This document shows, one piece after another, positions 48,610-58,019 of a stretch of 64,000 nt of DNA (positions within the stretch are counted from its first letter, which is position 1; each line of letters starts with the position of its first letter). Location: assembly GCF_002026305.1 (NCBI RefSeq), contig NZ_MVAB01000001.1, positions 2,308,001-2,372,000 on the forward strand, read 5' to 3'. The notes beneath the pieces are model-generated. The model saw only the letters and a program-made list of their open reading frames with translations, was not told the origin of the DNA and ran no database searches. The translations under genes and the position numbers were made by a program. This DNA is from Vagococcus martis (GTDB taxonomy: Bacteria; Bacillota; Bacilli; Lactobacillales; Vagococcaceae).

Positions 48610-49845
48610 ATGTATACAAATTTAGTACCAAGATTTATCAAGTATGTTAAGACAGAAACAAGATCGGACGCAACAAGCAAGACAACACCATCAACACCAA
48701 CTCAAATTGCATTTGCCAAAGAGTTGAAAAAAGAATTAGAAGAGATTGGGATGTCAGATGTATGCCATAACGAAGAAAATGGGTTTGTGATTGCCACTTT
48801 ACCAAGCAATACGGATAAAGACGTGCGTAGCATTGGATTTATCGCGCATATGGATACAGCTGATTTTAACGCAGTTGGTGTGAACCCACAATTTGTAGAA
48901 AATTATGATGGTCAAAGTGATATTCCTTTAGACAAAGAAGGCAAGTTTAAATTAACCGTTAAAGATTTCCCTAACTTAGCTAACTACAAAGGTCAAACAT
49001 TGATTACAACGGATGGTTCAACTCTTTTAGGTGCTGATGATAAATCAGGGATTGCTGAAATTATGACTGCTATGGAATATTTAGTGAATCATCCAGAAAT
49101 TAAACACGGTAAAATCATGGTAGCGTTTGGTCCAGACGAAGAAATCGGTGTTGGAGCAGATAAATTTAATGTCGATGAATTCCCAGTAGACTTTGCTTAT
49201 ACGATGGATGGTGGTCCAGTTGGTGAATTACAATTTGAAACATTTAGTGCTGCTCAAGCCGAAATTTCAATTGAAGGTAAAAACGTTCACCCAGGTACAG
49301 CGAAAAATACCATGATTAATGCGTTACAAGTAGCCATTGACTTACATAACAAATTGCCACAAGATGAAGTCCCTGAAAAAACAGATGGTTATGAAGGATT
49401 CTTCCATTTATTACAATTAGATGGAGTGCCTGATGAAGCAACGATGACTTACATTATTCGTGATCATGATCGTGAAAAATTTGAAGCACGTAAAGAGTTA
49501 ATTGAATCCATCGTAAAAGAATTTAACGATAACTTCGGTCAAGAACGTGTGTCATTATACTTATTTGATCAATATTACAATATGCGCGAAGTCATCGAAA
49601 AAGATATGAGTATCATTGATTTAGTAGATGAAGCAATGCGTAACTTAGATATTGAACCAAATAAAGCACCCGTACGTGGTGGAACAGACGGTTCTAAGAT
49701 TTCTTACATGGGATTACCTACGCCAAATATTTTTGCTGGTGGGGAAAACATGCATGGACGTTTTGAATATGTGGCAGTTGAAAGCATGGAAAAAGCGACT
49801 AGCTTAATCGTAGAAATTGTTAAACTTAATGAAGAAAAAGCATAA
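48610..49845 (+). CDS. pepT: Peptidase T (tripeptidase)
   Basis: A 411-residue M20B zinc peptidase that cleaves the N-terminal residue from tripeptides. Metal and catalytic motifs are [39 protein letters not shown] and [12 protein letters not shown] at 48601 is in frame, but the ATG at 48610 with AAGGGAG 8 bases upstream gives the normal start [12 protein letters not shown]. It follows the Nif3-like gene closely and ends in a strong terminator. Confidence 0.95.
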   Translation: MYTNLVPRFIKYVKTETRSDATSKTTPSTPTQIAFAKELKKELEEIGMSDVCHNEENGFVIATLPSNTDKDVRSIGFIAHMDTADFNAVGVNPQFVENYDGQSDIPLDKEGKFKLTVKDFPNLANYKGQTLITTDGSTLLGADDKSGIAEIMTAMEYLVNHPEIKHGKIMVAFGPDEEIGVGADKFNVDEFPVDFAYTMDGGPVGELQFETFSAAQAEISIEGKNVHPGTAKNTMINALQVAIDLHNKLPQDEVPEKTDGYEGFFHLLQLDGVPDEATMTYIIRDHDREKFEARKELIESIVKEFNDNFGQERVSLYLFDQYYNMREVIEKDMSIIDLVDEAMRNLDIEPNKAPVRGGTDGSKISYMGLPTPNIFAGGENMHGRFEYVAVESMEKATSLIVEIVKLNEEKA

Positions 49846-49853
49846 ATAGTTTG

Positions 49854-49881
49854 AAGACTCGGTGATAATCGAGTCTTTTTT
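49854..49881 (+). terminator. Terminator after pepT
   Basis: AAGACTCG and CGAGTCTT form a perfect 8-bp stem with an 8-base loop and T-run. Confidence 0.9.
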
Positions 49882-49984
49882 ATGTCTTTTGGTGGAAACT
49901 GTCGTTTTAAAAACCTAAAAAGTGTCGTTTCAATCACTTATATTTATTAGAATAAACTTATCAGTTTGACATTGAGTCTTTTTG

Positions 49985-50001
49985 TTTGACCTATTTTGAC
50001 C
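49985..50001. promoter_or_regulatory. CtsR operator of clpB
   Basis: TTTGACC-TAT-TTTGACC is a perfect heptad direct repeat; on the other strand it reads GGTCAAA-ATA-GGTCAAA, the CtsR consensus. It overlaps the -35 box, as expected for repression of a clp gene. Confidence 0.9.
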
Positions 50002-50014
50002 TATGGTGTAAAAT
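49986..50014 (+). promoter_or_regulatory. Promoter of clpB
   Basis: TTGACC (49986-49991) and TAAAAT (50009-50014) with a 17-base spacer; the -35 lies inside the CtsR box. Confidence 0.75.
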
Positions 50015-50047
50015 ATATCTTGTAGTTAAGAATAAGGGGGTAATGAT

Positions 50048-52645
50048 ATGAATATAGAAAAAATGACTACGACATTGCAACAAGCAATCGCAGAAGCACA
50101 ACAAGTTGCAATCACTCGAAAAAATCAAGAGATTGATATCGTCCACTTATGGAAAATATTTTTACAACCCAATCATTTTGCTAGAAATCTTTATGCAGGT
50201 ATCGGTTTAGATGTCGATGCATTTGAAAGAGAAGTAGATAATGAATTAGATAAATTACCAACCGTTAGTGGAAATGTACAATATGGACAAAATTTAAGTC
50301 AAAACTTATTTAACTTATTACAAGAAGCAGATAAAATTAGAGAAACATTTAATGATGACTATTTGTCAACTGAAGTAGTGGTTTTAGCCTTAATGAAATT
50401 GAAAAATTTCAGTTTAACCCGTTTCTTAATGGCTCAAAAAGTCACAGAGGCTGAATTGACAGAACGTATTAAAGATTTGAGAGGAGGAGAACGTGTGACT
50501 AGTCAAAATCAAGAAGAACAATATGAAGCACTAGAAAAATACGGAACAAACCTTAATGAAGCAGTAAAATCTGGGAAACAAGACCCAATCATTGGGCGTG
50601 ACGAAGAAATTCGTGATGTGATTCGTATTTTATCACGTAAAACAAAAAATAATCCAGTATTAATCGGTGAACCTGGTGTTGGTAAAACAGCCATCATCGA
50701 AGGATTAGCACAACGTATCGTGAAAAAAGACGTTCCTGAAAACTTAAAAAATAAAACCATCATCTCATTAGATATGGGATCATTGATTGCTGGGGCTAAA
50801 TTCAGAGGTGAATTTGAAGAGCGTCTAAAAGCAGTCTTAAAAGAAGTCAAAAATAGCGATGGCGAAATTATTTTGTTCATCGATGAAATTCATACAATAG
50901 TAGGTGCGGGTAAAACAGAAGGTAGTATGGATGCCGGAAACTTACTTAAACCTATGCTTGCTCGTGGTGAGTTACATTGTATTGGGGCAACAACACTTGA
51001 TGAGTACCGTGAATACATGGAAACCGACAAAGCCTTAGAAAGACGTTTCCAAAAAGTATTAGTGAAAGAACCAACTGTAGAAGACACTATTAGTATTCTA
51101 CGTGGATTGAAAGAACGTTTTGAAATTCATCATGGGGTAAACATTCATGATAATGCGTTAGTCGCAGCAAGTACATTGTCTAACCGTTACATCACTGATC
51201 GTTACTTACCTGATAAAGCGATTGATTTAGTCGATGAAGCATGTGCGACTATTCGTGTGGAAATGAATTCTATGCCAACTGAATTAGACCAAGTAACCAG
51301 ACGTTTAATGCAGTTAGAAATCGAAGAAGCGGCTCTTAAAAAAGAAGATGACGACGCAAGTAAAAAACGTTTAGATATTCTTCAAGGTGAATTGGCAGAA
51401 TTAAGAGAAGAAGCCAATACACTAAAAATGCAATGGGAAACAGAAAAAGAAGAATTAAACAAAGTAAACGAAAAACGTTCTGAGTTAGATCAAGCTAGAA
51501 CACAACTTGAAAACGCAGAAAGCAACTATGACTTAGAAGAAGCTGCTGTGTTACGTCATGGTACTATTCCAAAACTTGAAAAAGAGTTAAAAGACTTGGA
51601 AGAAAAAGAAAAACATGATGGCCGTATGGTACAAGAAGTTGTTACTGATAAAGAAATCGCCGTCGTAGTTGGTCGCTTGACAGGTATTCCAGTGAAACGA
51701 CTTGAAGAAGGCGAAAGAGAAAAAATCTTACGCTTAAATGAAACACTACATAAACGTGTGATTGGTCAAGATGAAGCCGTTGATGCGGTATCTGACGCAG
51801 TGATTCGTTCTCGTGCTGGATTACAAGATCCTAATCGTCCACTTGGCTCATTCCTATTCTTAGGACCTACTGGTGTGGGTAAAACAGAATTAGCTAAATC
51901 ATTAGCTGAAAACTTGTTTGATTCTGAAGACCATATGGTGCGTTTGGATATGAGTGAGTACATGGAAAAACATAGCGTGTCTCGTTTAGTCGGAGCTCCT
52001 CCTGGCTATGTTGGTTACGAAGAAGGCGGCCAATTAACAGAGGCAGTAAGAAGAAGTCCATACACTATTGTTTTACTTGATGAAATTGAAAAAGCTCATC
52101 CAGATGTGTTTAACATTTTACTTCAAGTATTGGATGATGGCCGTTTGACTGACTCTAAAGGTCGTGTGGTTGACTTTAAAAACACTGTGTTAATCATGAC
52201 AAGTAATATTGGGTCACAATTATTGCTTGATGGCGTAGATGAAGAAGGAAACGTATCAGAAAGTGCTAAAGAAGGCGTTCTTGAAATGTTACGTGGACAC
52301 TTCAAACCAGAATTCTTAAACCGTATTGATGATACTATCTTGTTTAGTCCACTTAGTCTAGACAATGTTAAAGACATTATTGTTAAAATGACTGAAAGCT
52401 TAACAAGACGTTTAGCTCATCAAGATATTCAATTAACAATCTCTGATGAAGCGAAAACTTGGATTGCCGAACAAGCATATGATCCAATCTATGGTGCTCG
52501 TCCAATTAAACGTTTCTTAACGAAAGAAGTAGAAACACCTTTAGCTAAAGAAATCGTGGCAGGAAAAGTTGGACCAAAAACAGATGTGATGATTGAAATC
52601 GTTGATGGTAAACTAACATTTACTGCATTAAAAACAGAAGAGTAG
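50048..52645 (+). CDS. clpB: ATP-dependent disaggregase ClpB
   Basis: An 865-residue Hsp100 protein. It has an N-terminal domain (1-145), AAA-1 with GEPGVGKT (207-214), a coiled-coil M domain (about 410-530), AAA-2 with GPTGVGKT and a C-terminal D2 small domain. The M domain and lack of a ClpP-loop mark ClpB rather than ClpC or ClpE. It rescues aggregated proteins together with DnaK. Heat control by CtsR is shown by the operator over its promoter. An internal ribosome binding site and GTG at codon 150 suggest a second, shorter product. Confidence 0.96.
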   Translation: MNIEKMTTTLQQAIAEAQQVAITRKNQEIDIVHLWKIFLQPNHFARNLYAGIGLDVDAFEREVDNELDKLPTVSGNVQYGQNLSQNLFNLLQEADKIRETFNDDYLSTEVVVLALMKLKNFSLTRFLMAQKVTEAELTERIKDLRGGERVTSQNQEEQYEALEKYGTNLNEAVKSGKQDPIIGRDEEIRDVIRILSRKTKNNPVLIGEPGVGKTAIIEGLAQRIVKKDVPENLKNKTIISLDMGSLIAGAKFRGEFEERLKAVLKEVKNSDGEIILFIDEIHTIVGAGKTEGSMDAGNLLKPMLARGELHCIGATTLDEYREYMETDKALERRFQKVLVKEPTVEDTISILRGLKERFEIHHGVNIHDNALVAASTLSNRYITDRYLPDKAIDLVDEACATIRVEMNSMPTELDQVTRRLMQLEIEEAALKKEDDDASKKRLDILQGELAELREEANTLKMQWETEKEELNKVNEKRSELDQARTQLENAESNYDLEEAAVLRHGTIPKLEKELKDLEEKEKHDGRMVQEVVTDKEIAVVVGRLTGIPVKRLEEGEREKILRLNETLHKRVIGQDEAVDAVSDAVIRSRAGLQDPNRPLGSFLFLGPTGVGKTELAKSLAENLFDSEDHMVRLDMSEYMEKHSVSRLVGAPPGYVGYEEGGQLTEAVRRSPYTIVLLDEIEKAHPDVFNILLQVLDDGRLTDSKGRVVDFKNTVLIMTSNIGSQLLLDGVDEEGNVSESAKEGVLEMLRGHFKPEFLNRIDDTILFSPLSLDNVKDIIVKMTESLTRRLAHQDIQLTISDEAKTWIAEQAYDPIYGARPIKRFLTKEVETPLAKEIVAGKVGPKTDVMIEIVDGKLTFTALKTEE
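50482..50497 (+). promoter_or_regulatory. Internal ribosome binding site and GTG start in clpB
   Basis: AGGAGG (50482-50487) is followed 7 bases later by an in-frame GTG (50495-50497, Val150). Initiation there would give a product of 716 residues without the N-terminal domain. E. coli clpB uses an internal GTG at the same place in the protein. Confidence 0.7.
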
Positions 52646-52653
52646 TATAATAT

Positions 52654-52687
52654 AAAGCAAAGATGCTAAGGTGTCTTTGCTTTTTTT
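52654..52687 (+). terminator. Terminator after clpB
   Basis: AAAGCAAAGA and TCTTTGCTTT form a perfect 10-bp stem with a 10-base loop and T-run. Confidence 0.88.
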
Positions 52688-52705
52688 AGTTTTAGGAGGA
52701 ACGAG

Positions 52706-53308
52706 ATGAAAAAGAAGAAACAGTTAATGGTCGCAGGCTTACTTAGTGTCATGGTGATTGTGTTATCTGGCTGCCAAGATATTATGAATTCATTTAAACA
52801 GTTTGAACAAAGTTTTAAGGGGTTAGAAATGACAGTGAGAACGTATGACGAGCAAAGTCAAGTCATGGATAAAGTACAAGGTAAATCAGTGAAGATTGAA
52901 AGAGATGATACCTTTGATACTGATGAAGACAGCAAAGACTCAAGTGTCATTCAAATCACTGTCGGACGTAATGAAATGCATCATGTTGGCTCATCAATGA
53001 TTATCGAAGAAAAAGGCTTGACTAATATTTTTGATGAGTATGCTGACAAAGTGGATATCAATGACACAAAAAGAAGTGTGCCTATGATTAATTCAATGGT
53101 CAATGATTTTAGCAATTCATTTAAAGGAAAAGATAAAGTTATCTTAATCCGTAGTCAAAATGGAACACCATTAGCTACTTATGCTGGTAACAAAGTATCG
53201 ATGTATTCAACAGATGTGCCAAAGAGTACGGGGATTTTAATTGACGGAAAATATTTGTTTATTTACCGATGTGACTACACAATTTATGATAAGGCACTGA
53301 TTGATTAA
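52706..53308 (+). CDS. Lipoprotein, DUF5052-like
   Basis: A 200-residue lipoprotein with signal peptide MKKKKQLMVAGLLSVM and lipobox LSGC. The mature part begins QDIMNSFKQFEQSFKGLEMTVRTYD and continues with YADKVDINDTKRSVPMINSM, features I associate with the DUF5052 family of Gram-positive surface lipoproteins. Role unknown. AGGAGG precedes the ATG. The gene has its own terminator; the clpB terminator upstream separates it from heat control. Confidence 0.75.
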   Translation: MKKKKQLMVAGLLSVMVIVLSGCQDIMNSFKQFEQSFKGLEMTVRTYDEQSQVMDKVQGKSVKIERDDTFDTDEDSKDSSVIQITVGRNEMHHVGSSMIIEEKGLTNIFDEYADKVDINDTKRSVPMINSMVNDFSNSFKGKDKVILIRSQNGTPLATYAGNKVSMYSTDVPKSTGILIDGKYLFIYRCDYTIYDKALID

Positions 53309-53320
53309 TAAAAGTTTGTT

Positions 53321-53357
53321 AAAGAAAGAAGTGATGAGGTTGTCTTCTTTCTTTTTT
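53321..53357 (+). terminator. Terminator after the DUF5052-like gene
   Basis: AAAGAAAGAAG and CTTCTTTCTTT form a perfect 11-bp stem with a 12-base loop and T-run. Confidence 0.88.
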
Positions 53358-53403
53358 GGTATAAAATGTTCAAAAAAGATACTTAAAAAGGTGGTGTTTT
53401 TTG

Positions 53404-54150
53404 ATGGATAAAGATGTTTCGATGATTAATACAGAAACTAGAGTAGCACTTTTTTATGGAAAGTTATTGCTTGAAAATAATTACGCAGTAGTAGAAGTGA
53501 GAGAGAAGTTAAAAAAATTATTGGATTTTATGGACTTAGATAATTATTCTATTTTTATGACGCAGACTGGTCTGGTGCTAATTAATCTAGATACAAATGA
53601 AGTGAAGATGATTAATGCAGCAAAAACCTCCTATAATTTTGAAAAAATTGGCAAAATGGAAGAAACCATTAAGTCGTTTTATGATAAAAAACTGTCTTTA
53701 GAAGATTTTTATAACGCGTTGCAACAAATTGATCGCAACACATATGCTTTTTCCAAGGTATTTCAACTTATCAGTGCAGGGGCTATATGTTCGTCAATGT
53801 TTGTGTTAATCAGTGGGTTATCAGCACAATTGATTGTGGCGTTTGGTGTTGGGGCACTAGCATATTATATTTATATGTTACTAGACACGTATATCGATGT
53901 TCAAATATTTTCTATTTTTGTTGCCTCCTGTTTTATTTCCATAACCGCAAACATTTTATTTAGTCACCAAGTCATCGATAGTAAATTTTCAATTTTTCTT
54001 GCATGTATAATGCCTTTTTTACCAGGAGCTTCATTAGTCAATTCAATTCGCTCGAGTATTCAAGGGGATTATATCACTGGTTTGGCTCAAGGTATTAGTA
54101 CAATAAACACCGCAATAATGCTGACGTTACCGTTTATTTACTTATTATAA
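53404..54150 (+). CDS. Threonine/serine exporter, ThrE N-terminal half (YjjP-like)
   Basis: A 248-residue protein with a soluble N-terminal region (about 1-110, DUF1212) and five C-terminal helices, including the pattern MPFLPGASLVNSIRS-x-QGDYITG conserved in ThrE/YjjP proteins. The N-terminal start ETRVALFYGKLLLENNYAVVEV is also typical. The family exports threonine/serine or, in E. coli YjjPB, succinate. A TTG at 53401 adjoins the ATG at 53404; AGGTGG upstream suits the latter. It acts with the next gene. Confidence 0.85.
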   Translation: MDKDVSMINTETRVALFYGKLLLENNYAVVEVREKLKKLLDFMDLDNYSIFMTQTGLVLINLDTNEVKMINAAKTSYNFEKIGKMEETIKSFYDKKLSLEDFYNALQQIDRNTYAFSKVFQLISAGAICSSMFVLISGLSAQLIVAFGVGALAYYIYMLLDTYIDVQIFSIFVASCFISITANILFSHQVIDSKFSIFLACIMPFLPGASLVNSIRSSIQGDYITGLAQGISTINTAIMLTLPFIYLL

Positions 54151-54168
54151 TTTGAAGGAGTGAGTAGG

Positions 54169-54603
54169 TTGTTTACAAAAGTACTATTTAGTTTTTTTGT
54201 GAGTGCAGGCACTTCGGTACTAAATAATATAGAAAAACGATACATTGTGTTATGTGGTTTATGCGGAGCTTTAACAGCTTTTTTATATGATTTTTCAGAA
54301 AATTTTGTTAGTCCAGTTATGGCTTCGTTGATTTCTTGTTTTTTACTTGCCACAGTTTGCCAGTTTTTAAGTTTTAAAACAAAACGTCCAGATACAAGTT
54401 TTATTATCCCTGGTATCATGCCGGTTGTTCCAGGTTCATTAGTGTTTCGAGCATTTGATGCGTTAGCTGAGTCGAGTTATATGAAAGCACTCGATTATGG
54501 TACACAAGCCATAATGGTAGGGGTATCGATTGCATTAGCTCTTGTTTTTAATGAAACAATGACTACTCTTTTCATAAGTATTAAGCATAAAGCTATAAAG
54601 TAA
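54169..54603 (+). CDS. Threonine/serine exporter, ThrE C-terminal half (YjjB-like)
   Basis: A 144-residue protein with four or five helices and the matching ThrE_2 (DUF3815) signature FIIPGIMPVVPGSLVFRAF. It is the partner subunit of the preceding gene. GAAGGAG touches a GTG at 54160, so the in-frame TTG at 54169, spaced 7-8 bases, is the better start (MFTKVLFSFFVSAGTS). The two genes are 18 bases apart and co-transcribed. Confidence 0.82.
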   Translation: MFTKVLFSFFVSAGTSVLNNIEKRYIVLCGLCGALTAFLYDFSENFVSPVMASLISCFLLATVCQFLSFKTKRPDTSFIIPGIMPVVPGSLVFRAFDALAESSYMKALDYGTQAIMVGVSIALALVFNETMTTLFISIKHKAIK

Positions 54604-54717
54604 GTAGAACGACTATTTCTTAAAAAGCTAGTATAATAGTAAAAAATTGCAAAACAACTTCTCAAATAATGAATATATGATACCATTATAGGTATAATGA
54701 ATGAGGAGGATGTTATT

Positions 54718-55155
54718 ATGGCAGTTCAAACATTTAAAACAGTAGCACAAAACACACAGGGCGTACAAGTTTCAGTGAAATCACGAGGTTTTGAGTTTGT
54801 ATTAGACGAACCAAAAAATCTTGGTGGAAATGATACAGGGATGAATCCAGTGGAAGCGTTATTAGGATCATTAGGGGCTTGTAAAGTTATCGTAGCTAAA
54901 AGTTTTGCAGCTTACCATAAAATCAATCTTAAATCTATTCGAGTTGAAGTAGAAGGGGAGCTAGATACTGACGGATTTTCTGGTAAAAATCCAAATGCTA
55001 AAGTTGGTTTTTCAAAAATTGTATCAAACTTCTACATTGATGCAGACAACACAGACGAAGAAATCGCGGATTACGTGCGTTTTATCAACAAAACATGTCC
55101 AGTGGCTGACACAATTGAAAACGCTCCGGAAATGGAATCGTTTATTATTAAATAA
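54718..55155 (+). CDS. OsmC-family protein
   Basis: A 145-residue OsmC/Ohr-type protein with the two redox cysteines in SLGACKVIVAK and NKTCPVADTIE. The family reduces organic hydroperoxides; this branch is the general OsmC-like (YhfA) group rather than Ohr. The frame opens at 54697, but the ATG at 54718 has GAGGAGG 8 bases upstream. A single-gene transcript ending in a terminator. Confidence 0.9.
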   Translation: MAVQTFKTVAQNTQGVQVSVKSRGFEFVLDEPKNLGGNDTGMNPVEALLGSLGACKVIVAKSFAAYHKINLKSIRVEVEGELDTDGFSGKNPNAKVGFSKIVSNFYIDADNTDEEIADYVRFINKTCPVADTIENAPEMESFIIK

Positions 55156-55165
55156 ATTTTTCACT

Positions 55166-55192
55166 AAACTAGTCTATATGGCTAGTTTTTTT
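55166..55192 (+). terminator. Terminator after the osmC-like gene
   Basis: AAACTAG and CTAGTTT stem with a 9-base loop followed by a T-run. Confidence 0.78.
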
Positions 55193-55277
55193 ATTTTCTC
55201 AAGCTTATTAGGATTAACAAATCGTGTAATCTTTGGTATAATGCGTATTGTGCTATGTAGAAGGGAGGAGTGAATTA

Positions 55278-55601
55278 ATGGCAAATAATCAGTCAAACAA
55301 TAAATATCGCTTATTATTAAAAGGATTTTTTGTTATTTATGTGATTGAATTAATTTGGTTTTTGTATTCTCAAATTATTAAACCACTGATGGATGGAAAA
55401 ACTTTAAATATGGGCTCAGTCGAGCTAGCAATTTTATTGGCAGTTGCTCTTATTGTAGTATTAATCTTTTATATGTTGAAGAAATCGCGTAAAGTTAGCG
55501 GTATTGTGTTATCTATTTTTGGTGTTAGTTTAATTCTTTTTGGTATTCTTGCCCCACTGTTAGATGTGTATATACCGTTTCTATGGCATTTGTTCCATTA
55601 A
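55278..55601 (+). CDS. Small three-helix membrane protein, function unknown
   Basis: A 107-residue protein with hydrophobic segments at about 12-32, 48-67 and 73-95 and a short cytoplasmic N-terminus MANNQSNNKYR. GGGAGGAG is 8 bases before the ATG at 55278, which decides the start. Its own promoter is probable (TATAAT at about 55238). A terminator follows. No family recognised. Confidence 0.65.
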   Translation: MANNQSNNKYRLLLKGFFVIYVIELIWFLYSQIIKPLMDGKTLNMGSVELAILLAVALIVVLIFYMLKKSRKVSGIVLSIFGVSLILFGILAPLLDVYIPFLWHLFH

Positions 55602-55616
55602 ACAAACAAACAAACG

Positions 55617-55645
55617 AAAGTGCAAAGTGAAGACTTTGTGCTTTT
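55617..55645 (+). terminator. Terminator after the three-helix protein gene
   Basis: AAGTGCAAAGT and ACTTTGTGCTT form an 11-bp stem with a 4-base loop, then T residues. Confidence 0.87.
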
Positions 55646-55726
55646 TATTTATTTAACGTTAAATTAGTGTTTTATCACTAGAGGTATGTTAAAATAAATA
55701 AAGTGAATTTAAAGGAATGATGAATG

Positions 55727-56518
55727 ATGAATTTTTCAGATAAACGTAAACATTTTCGATTTCCTGCTTATGATGATGAGACAGGAGTCAAATTAAATAG
55801 ACAACAACATTCAATAGATAATCCTAATCGTACCTCTGGAAGCTCACAAGCTGACAAAGTGATTTTAGATCCAGTTGAGATGGTATCAGAACCAAAGTAT
55901 TTCGGTGAGGACGGATTACCTGAAATTGAAATTGAACGTGCTGAACCAACTCGTTTGGTGCAACAAAAAGTTGAAATCAAAAAACCAAAACAAGTCGTAA
56001 CGCCAACACAAGCTATTCCTAAAAAGTCAGTAGACAAAAATGTAAGTTTAAATAGCGAAGATGTGGCGATTAAAAAAATGAATAACCAAGTCTACGCAGA
56101 ACCGGTTGAACAAGAATATAAAGCACCACAATCATCTTTTTCAAATAAATTATACGAAACAGACCGAAATGGCCAAGCAAAGTATCGTAAAAAATACAAT
56201 AGCCGCAAACCATTTGAATCATCGTATCATTTGCCAGGTGAGAATTCACAAGAGCTTTTTAAACCAAAATATATTCCTGCTTCTCTAATAGAGGATAAGG
56301 TAGAAAAAAAGAATGAAGTCGATTCTTCCCAATTGATTCAAGACTTGAGAAAAGCCTCAGAAGAAAATCTGCTATTGATGGATGAAATAGACCCAGTTGA
56401 AATGGTTGATGAAACATTGGCTAGTTCATCTAAGAAAAATAATCGACTAGAAAAATCGTTGTCAGGCATTATGAAAGATGAATCAAGTCAACACTTAGAC
56501 AACTATTATTTTGACTAA
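55727..56518 (+). CDS. Disordered, charged cytoplasmic protein upstream of murC (possible SftA N-terminal stub)
   Basis: A 263-residue hydrophilic protein with no membrane segment and low-complexity Lys/Glu/Pro/Gln stretches. It starts MNFSDKRKHFRFPAYDDE and contains DPVEMV twice (about residues 45 and 225). In Bacillus and relatives the gene before murC is sftA, a DNA translocase whose N-terminal region is similarly charged and disordered. This protein has no FtsK motor, so it could be a remnant or a specialised derivative; this is inference. AAAGGAATGATGA precedes paired ATGs at 55724 and 55727. It has its own terminator. Confidence 0.6.
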   Translation: MNFSDKRKHFRFPAYDDETGVKLNRQQHSIDNPNRTSGSSQADKVILDPVEMVSEPKYFGEDGLPEIEIERAEPTRLVQQKVEIKKPKQVVTPTQAIPKKSVDKNVSLNSEDVAIKKMNNQVYAEPVEQEYKAPQSSFSNKLYETDRNGQAKYRKKYNSRKPFESSYHLPGENSQELFKPKYIPASLIEDKVEKKNEVDSSQLIQDLRKASEENLLLMDEIDPVEMVDETLASSSKKNNRLEKSLSGIMKDESSQHLDNYYFD

Positions 56519-56521
56519 GGG

Positions 56522-56561
56522 AATACTTACAAGAATCTAATGATTCAAGTAAGTATTTTTT
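56522..56561 (+). terminator. Terminator before murC
   Basis: AATACTTAC and GTAAGTATT form the lower stem, GAATC / GATTC the upper, followed by a T-run. Confidence 0.88.
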
Positions 56562-56629
56562 ATTGAATTGTTTTCTTAATTGTAAGATAATACATGTTAG
56601 TGATAATTAATGAATAGAGGAGTTTTTTT

Positions 56630-57967
56630 ATGGAACTGCAACAAAACAAAATATACCATTTTGTCGGAATTAAAGGAACAGGGATGAGTGCCTTAGCTTT
56701 AATCTTGCATCAAAAAGGTTATAAAGTACAAGGTTCTGATATAGCAAAATATATTTTTACTCAGAGAGAACTTGAGTTAGCTAATATTACTATCGAGCCA
56801 TTCCAAGAAGTAAATATTCAAGAAGATATGGTTGTTATTGCAGGAAACGCGTTTCCTGATAGTCATGTCGAAATAAAAGCAGCTCTAAAAAAAGGCTTGC
56901 CAGTGATTCGTTACCACAAATTTTTAGGTGAATTTATTAAACATTTTACAAGTATTGCTGTAACAGGTTCACATGGAAAAACAACTACAACAGGTTTACT
57001 ATCTCATGTATTCTCTGGTATTGAACCGACAAGTTACTTAATCGGAGATGGAACTGGACACGGAGAACCAAATGCAAAATTTTTCTGTTTTGAAGCATGT
57101 GAGTACCGTCGTCATTTCTTAGCGTACTCACCAGATTATGCCATCATGACAAATATCGATTTTGATCACCCGGATTATTATCATGGCATTGAAGACGTAT
57201 TTGATGCGTTTCAATCATTTGCTAATCAAGTCAAAAAAGGCATTATTGCGTTTGGAGATGATAAAAACTTACGTCGTTTGAAGACTAAGGCACCAATTTA
57301 TTATTATGGTTTAAATGATACAGATGATTTCCAAGCAGTGAATATCGAAAGAACAACAGAAGGATCTTCTTTTGATGTGTTACATAAAGGTAGTAATATC
57401 GGTTCATTCAAAGTCCCTACTTATGGTGTTCATAATATTTTAAATGCGTTAAGTGTCATTGCAATTTCACATCTTGAAGGATTCGATATGACATTAGTCG
57501 CACAGGAGATGTTGACATTTGGTGGCGTGAAACGTCGTTTTAGTGAAAAACGTGTGTCTGACATGATTATCGTTGATGACTACGCGCATCATCCAGCTGA
57601 AATCAAAGTAACGATTGATGCAGCAAGACAAAAATACCCTGATAAAGAAATTATTGCAGTATTTCAACCGCACACTTTTACTAGGACTATTGCGTTACTG
57701 GATGAGTTTGCTGAATCCCTTGATCATGCAGACTATGTTTATTTATGTGATATCTTTGGATCAGCTAGAGAAGAAGCTGGCTCTGTTAAAATCGAAGACT
57801 TAGGCGTTAAAATTTCTAAAGGTGGCGATTTAATTACATTAGAAAATATGTCACCATTGCTTGACTACCAAGATGCTGTTGTCATTTTTATGGGAGCAGG
57901 AGACGTACAGAAATTTGAAGTGGCGTATGAAAGTTTATTAGGAAGCACACGTCCAAACACAATGTAG
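56630..57967 (+). CDS. murC: UDP-N-acetylmuramate--L-alanine ligase
   Basis: A 445-residue Mur ligase with N-terminal Rossmann motif [14 protein letters not shown]-binding GSHGKTTT (113-120), and [12 protein letters not shown] in the C-terminal domain. It adds L-Ala to UDP-MurNAc in cell-wall precursor synthesis. GAGGAG precedes the ATG by 10 bases. No terminator is visible before the next gene, so readthrough is likely. Confidence 0.95.
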   Translation: MELQQNKIYHFVGIKGTGMSALALILHQKGYKVQGSDIAKYIFTQRELELANITIEPFQEVNIQEDMVVIAGNAFPDSHVEIKAALKKGLPVIRYHKFLGEFIKHFTSIAVTGSHGKTTTTGLLSHVFSGIEPTSYLIGDGTGHGEPNAKFFCFEACEYRRHFLAYSPDYAIMTNIDFDHPDYYHGIEDVFDAFQSFANQVKKGIIAFGDDKNLRRLKTKAPIYYYGLNDTDDFQAVNIERTTEGSSFDVLHKGSNIGSFKVPTYGVHNILNALSVIAISHLEGFDMTLVAQEMLTFGGVKRRFSEKRVSDMIIVDDYAHHPAEIKVTIDAARQKYPDKEIIAVFQPHTFTRTIALLDEFAESLDHADYVYLCDIFGSAREEAGSVKIEDLGVKISKGGDLITLENMSPLLDYQDAVVIFMGAGDVQKFEVAYESLLGSTRPNTM

Positions 57968-58019
57968 TTGGTGATGTTTTATAAATATGGTAAGATAACA
58001 AACGAAGGGAGAGATAGCC

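Noticed and set aside
50509-50880. 123-codon minus-strand open frame inside clpB
   Set aside because: Antisense shadow of the AAA-1 coding region; composition reflects the complementary strand.
54995-55273. 92-codon plus-strand frame overlapping the end of the osmC-like gene
   Set aside because: It lies in another frame of a conserved gene and runs through its terminator.
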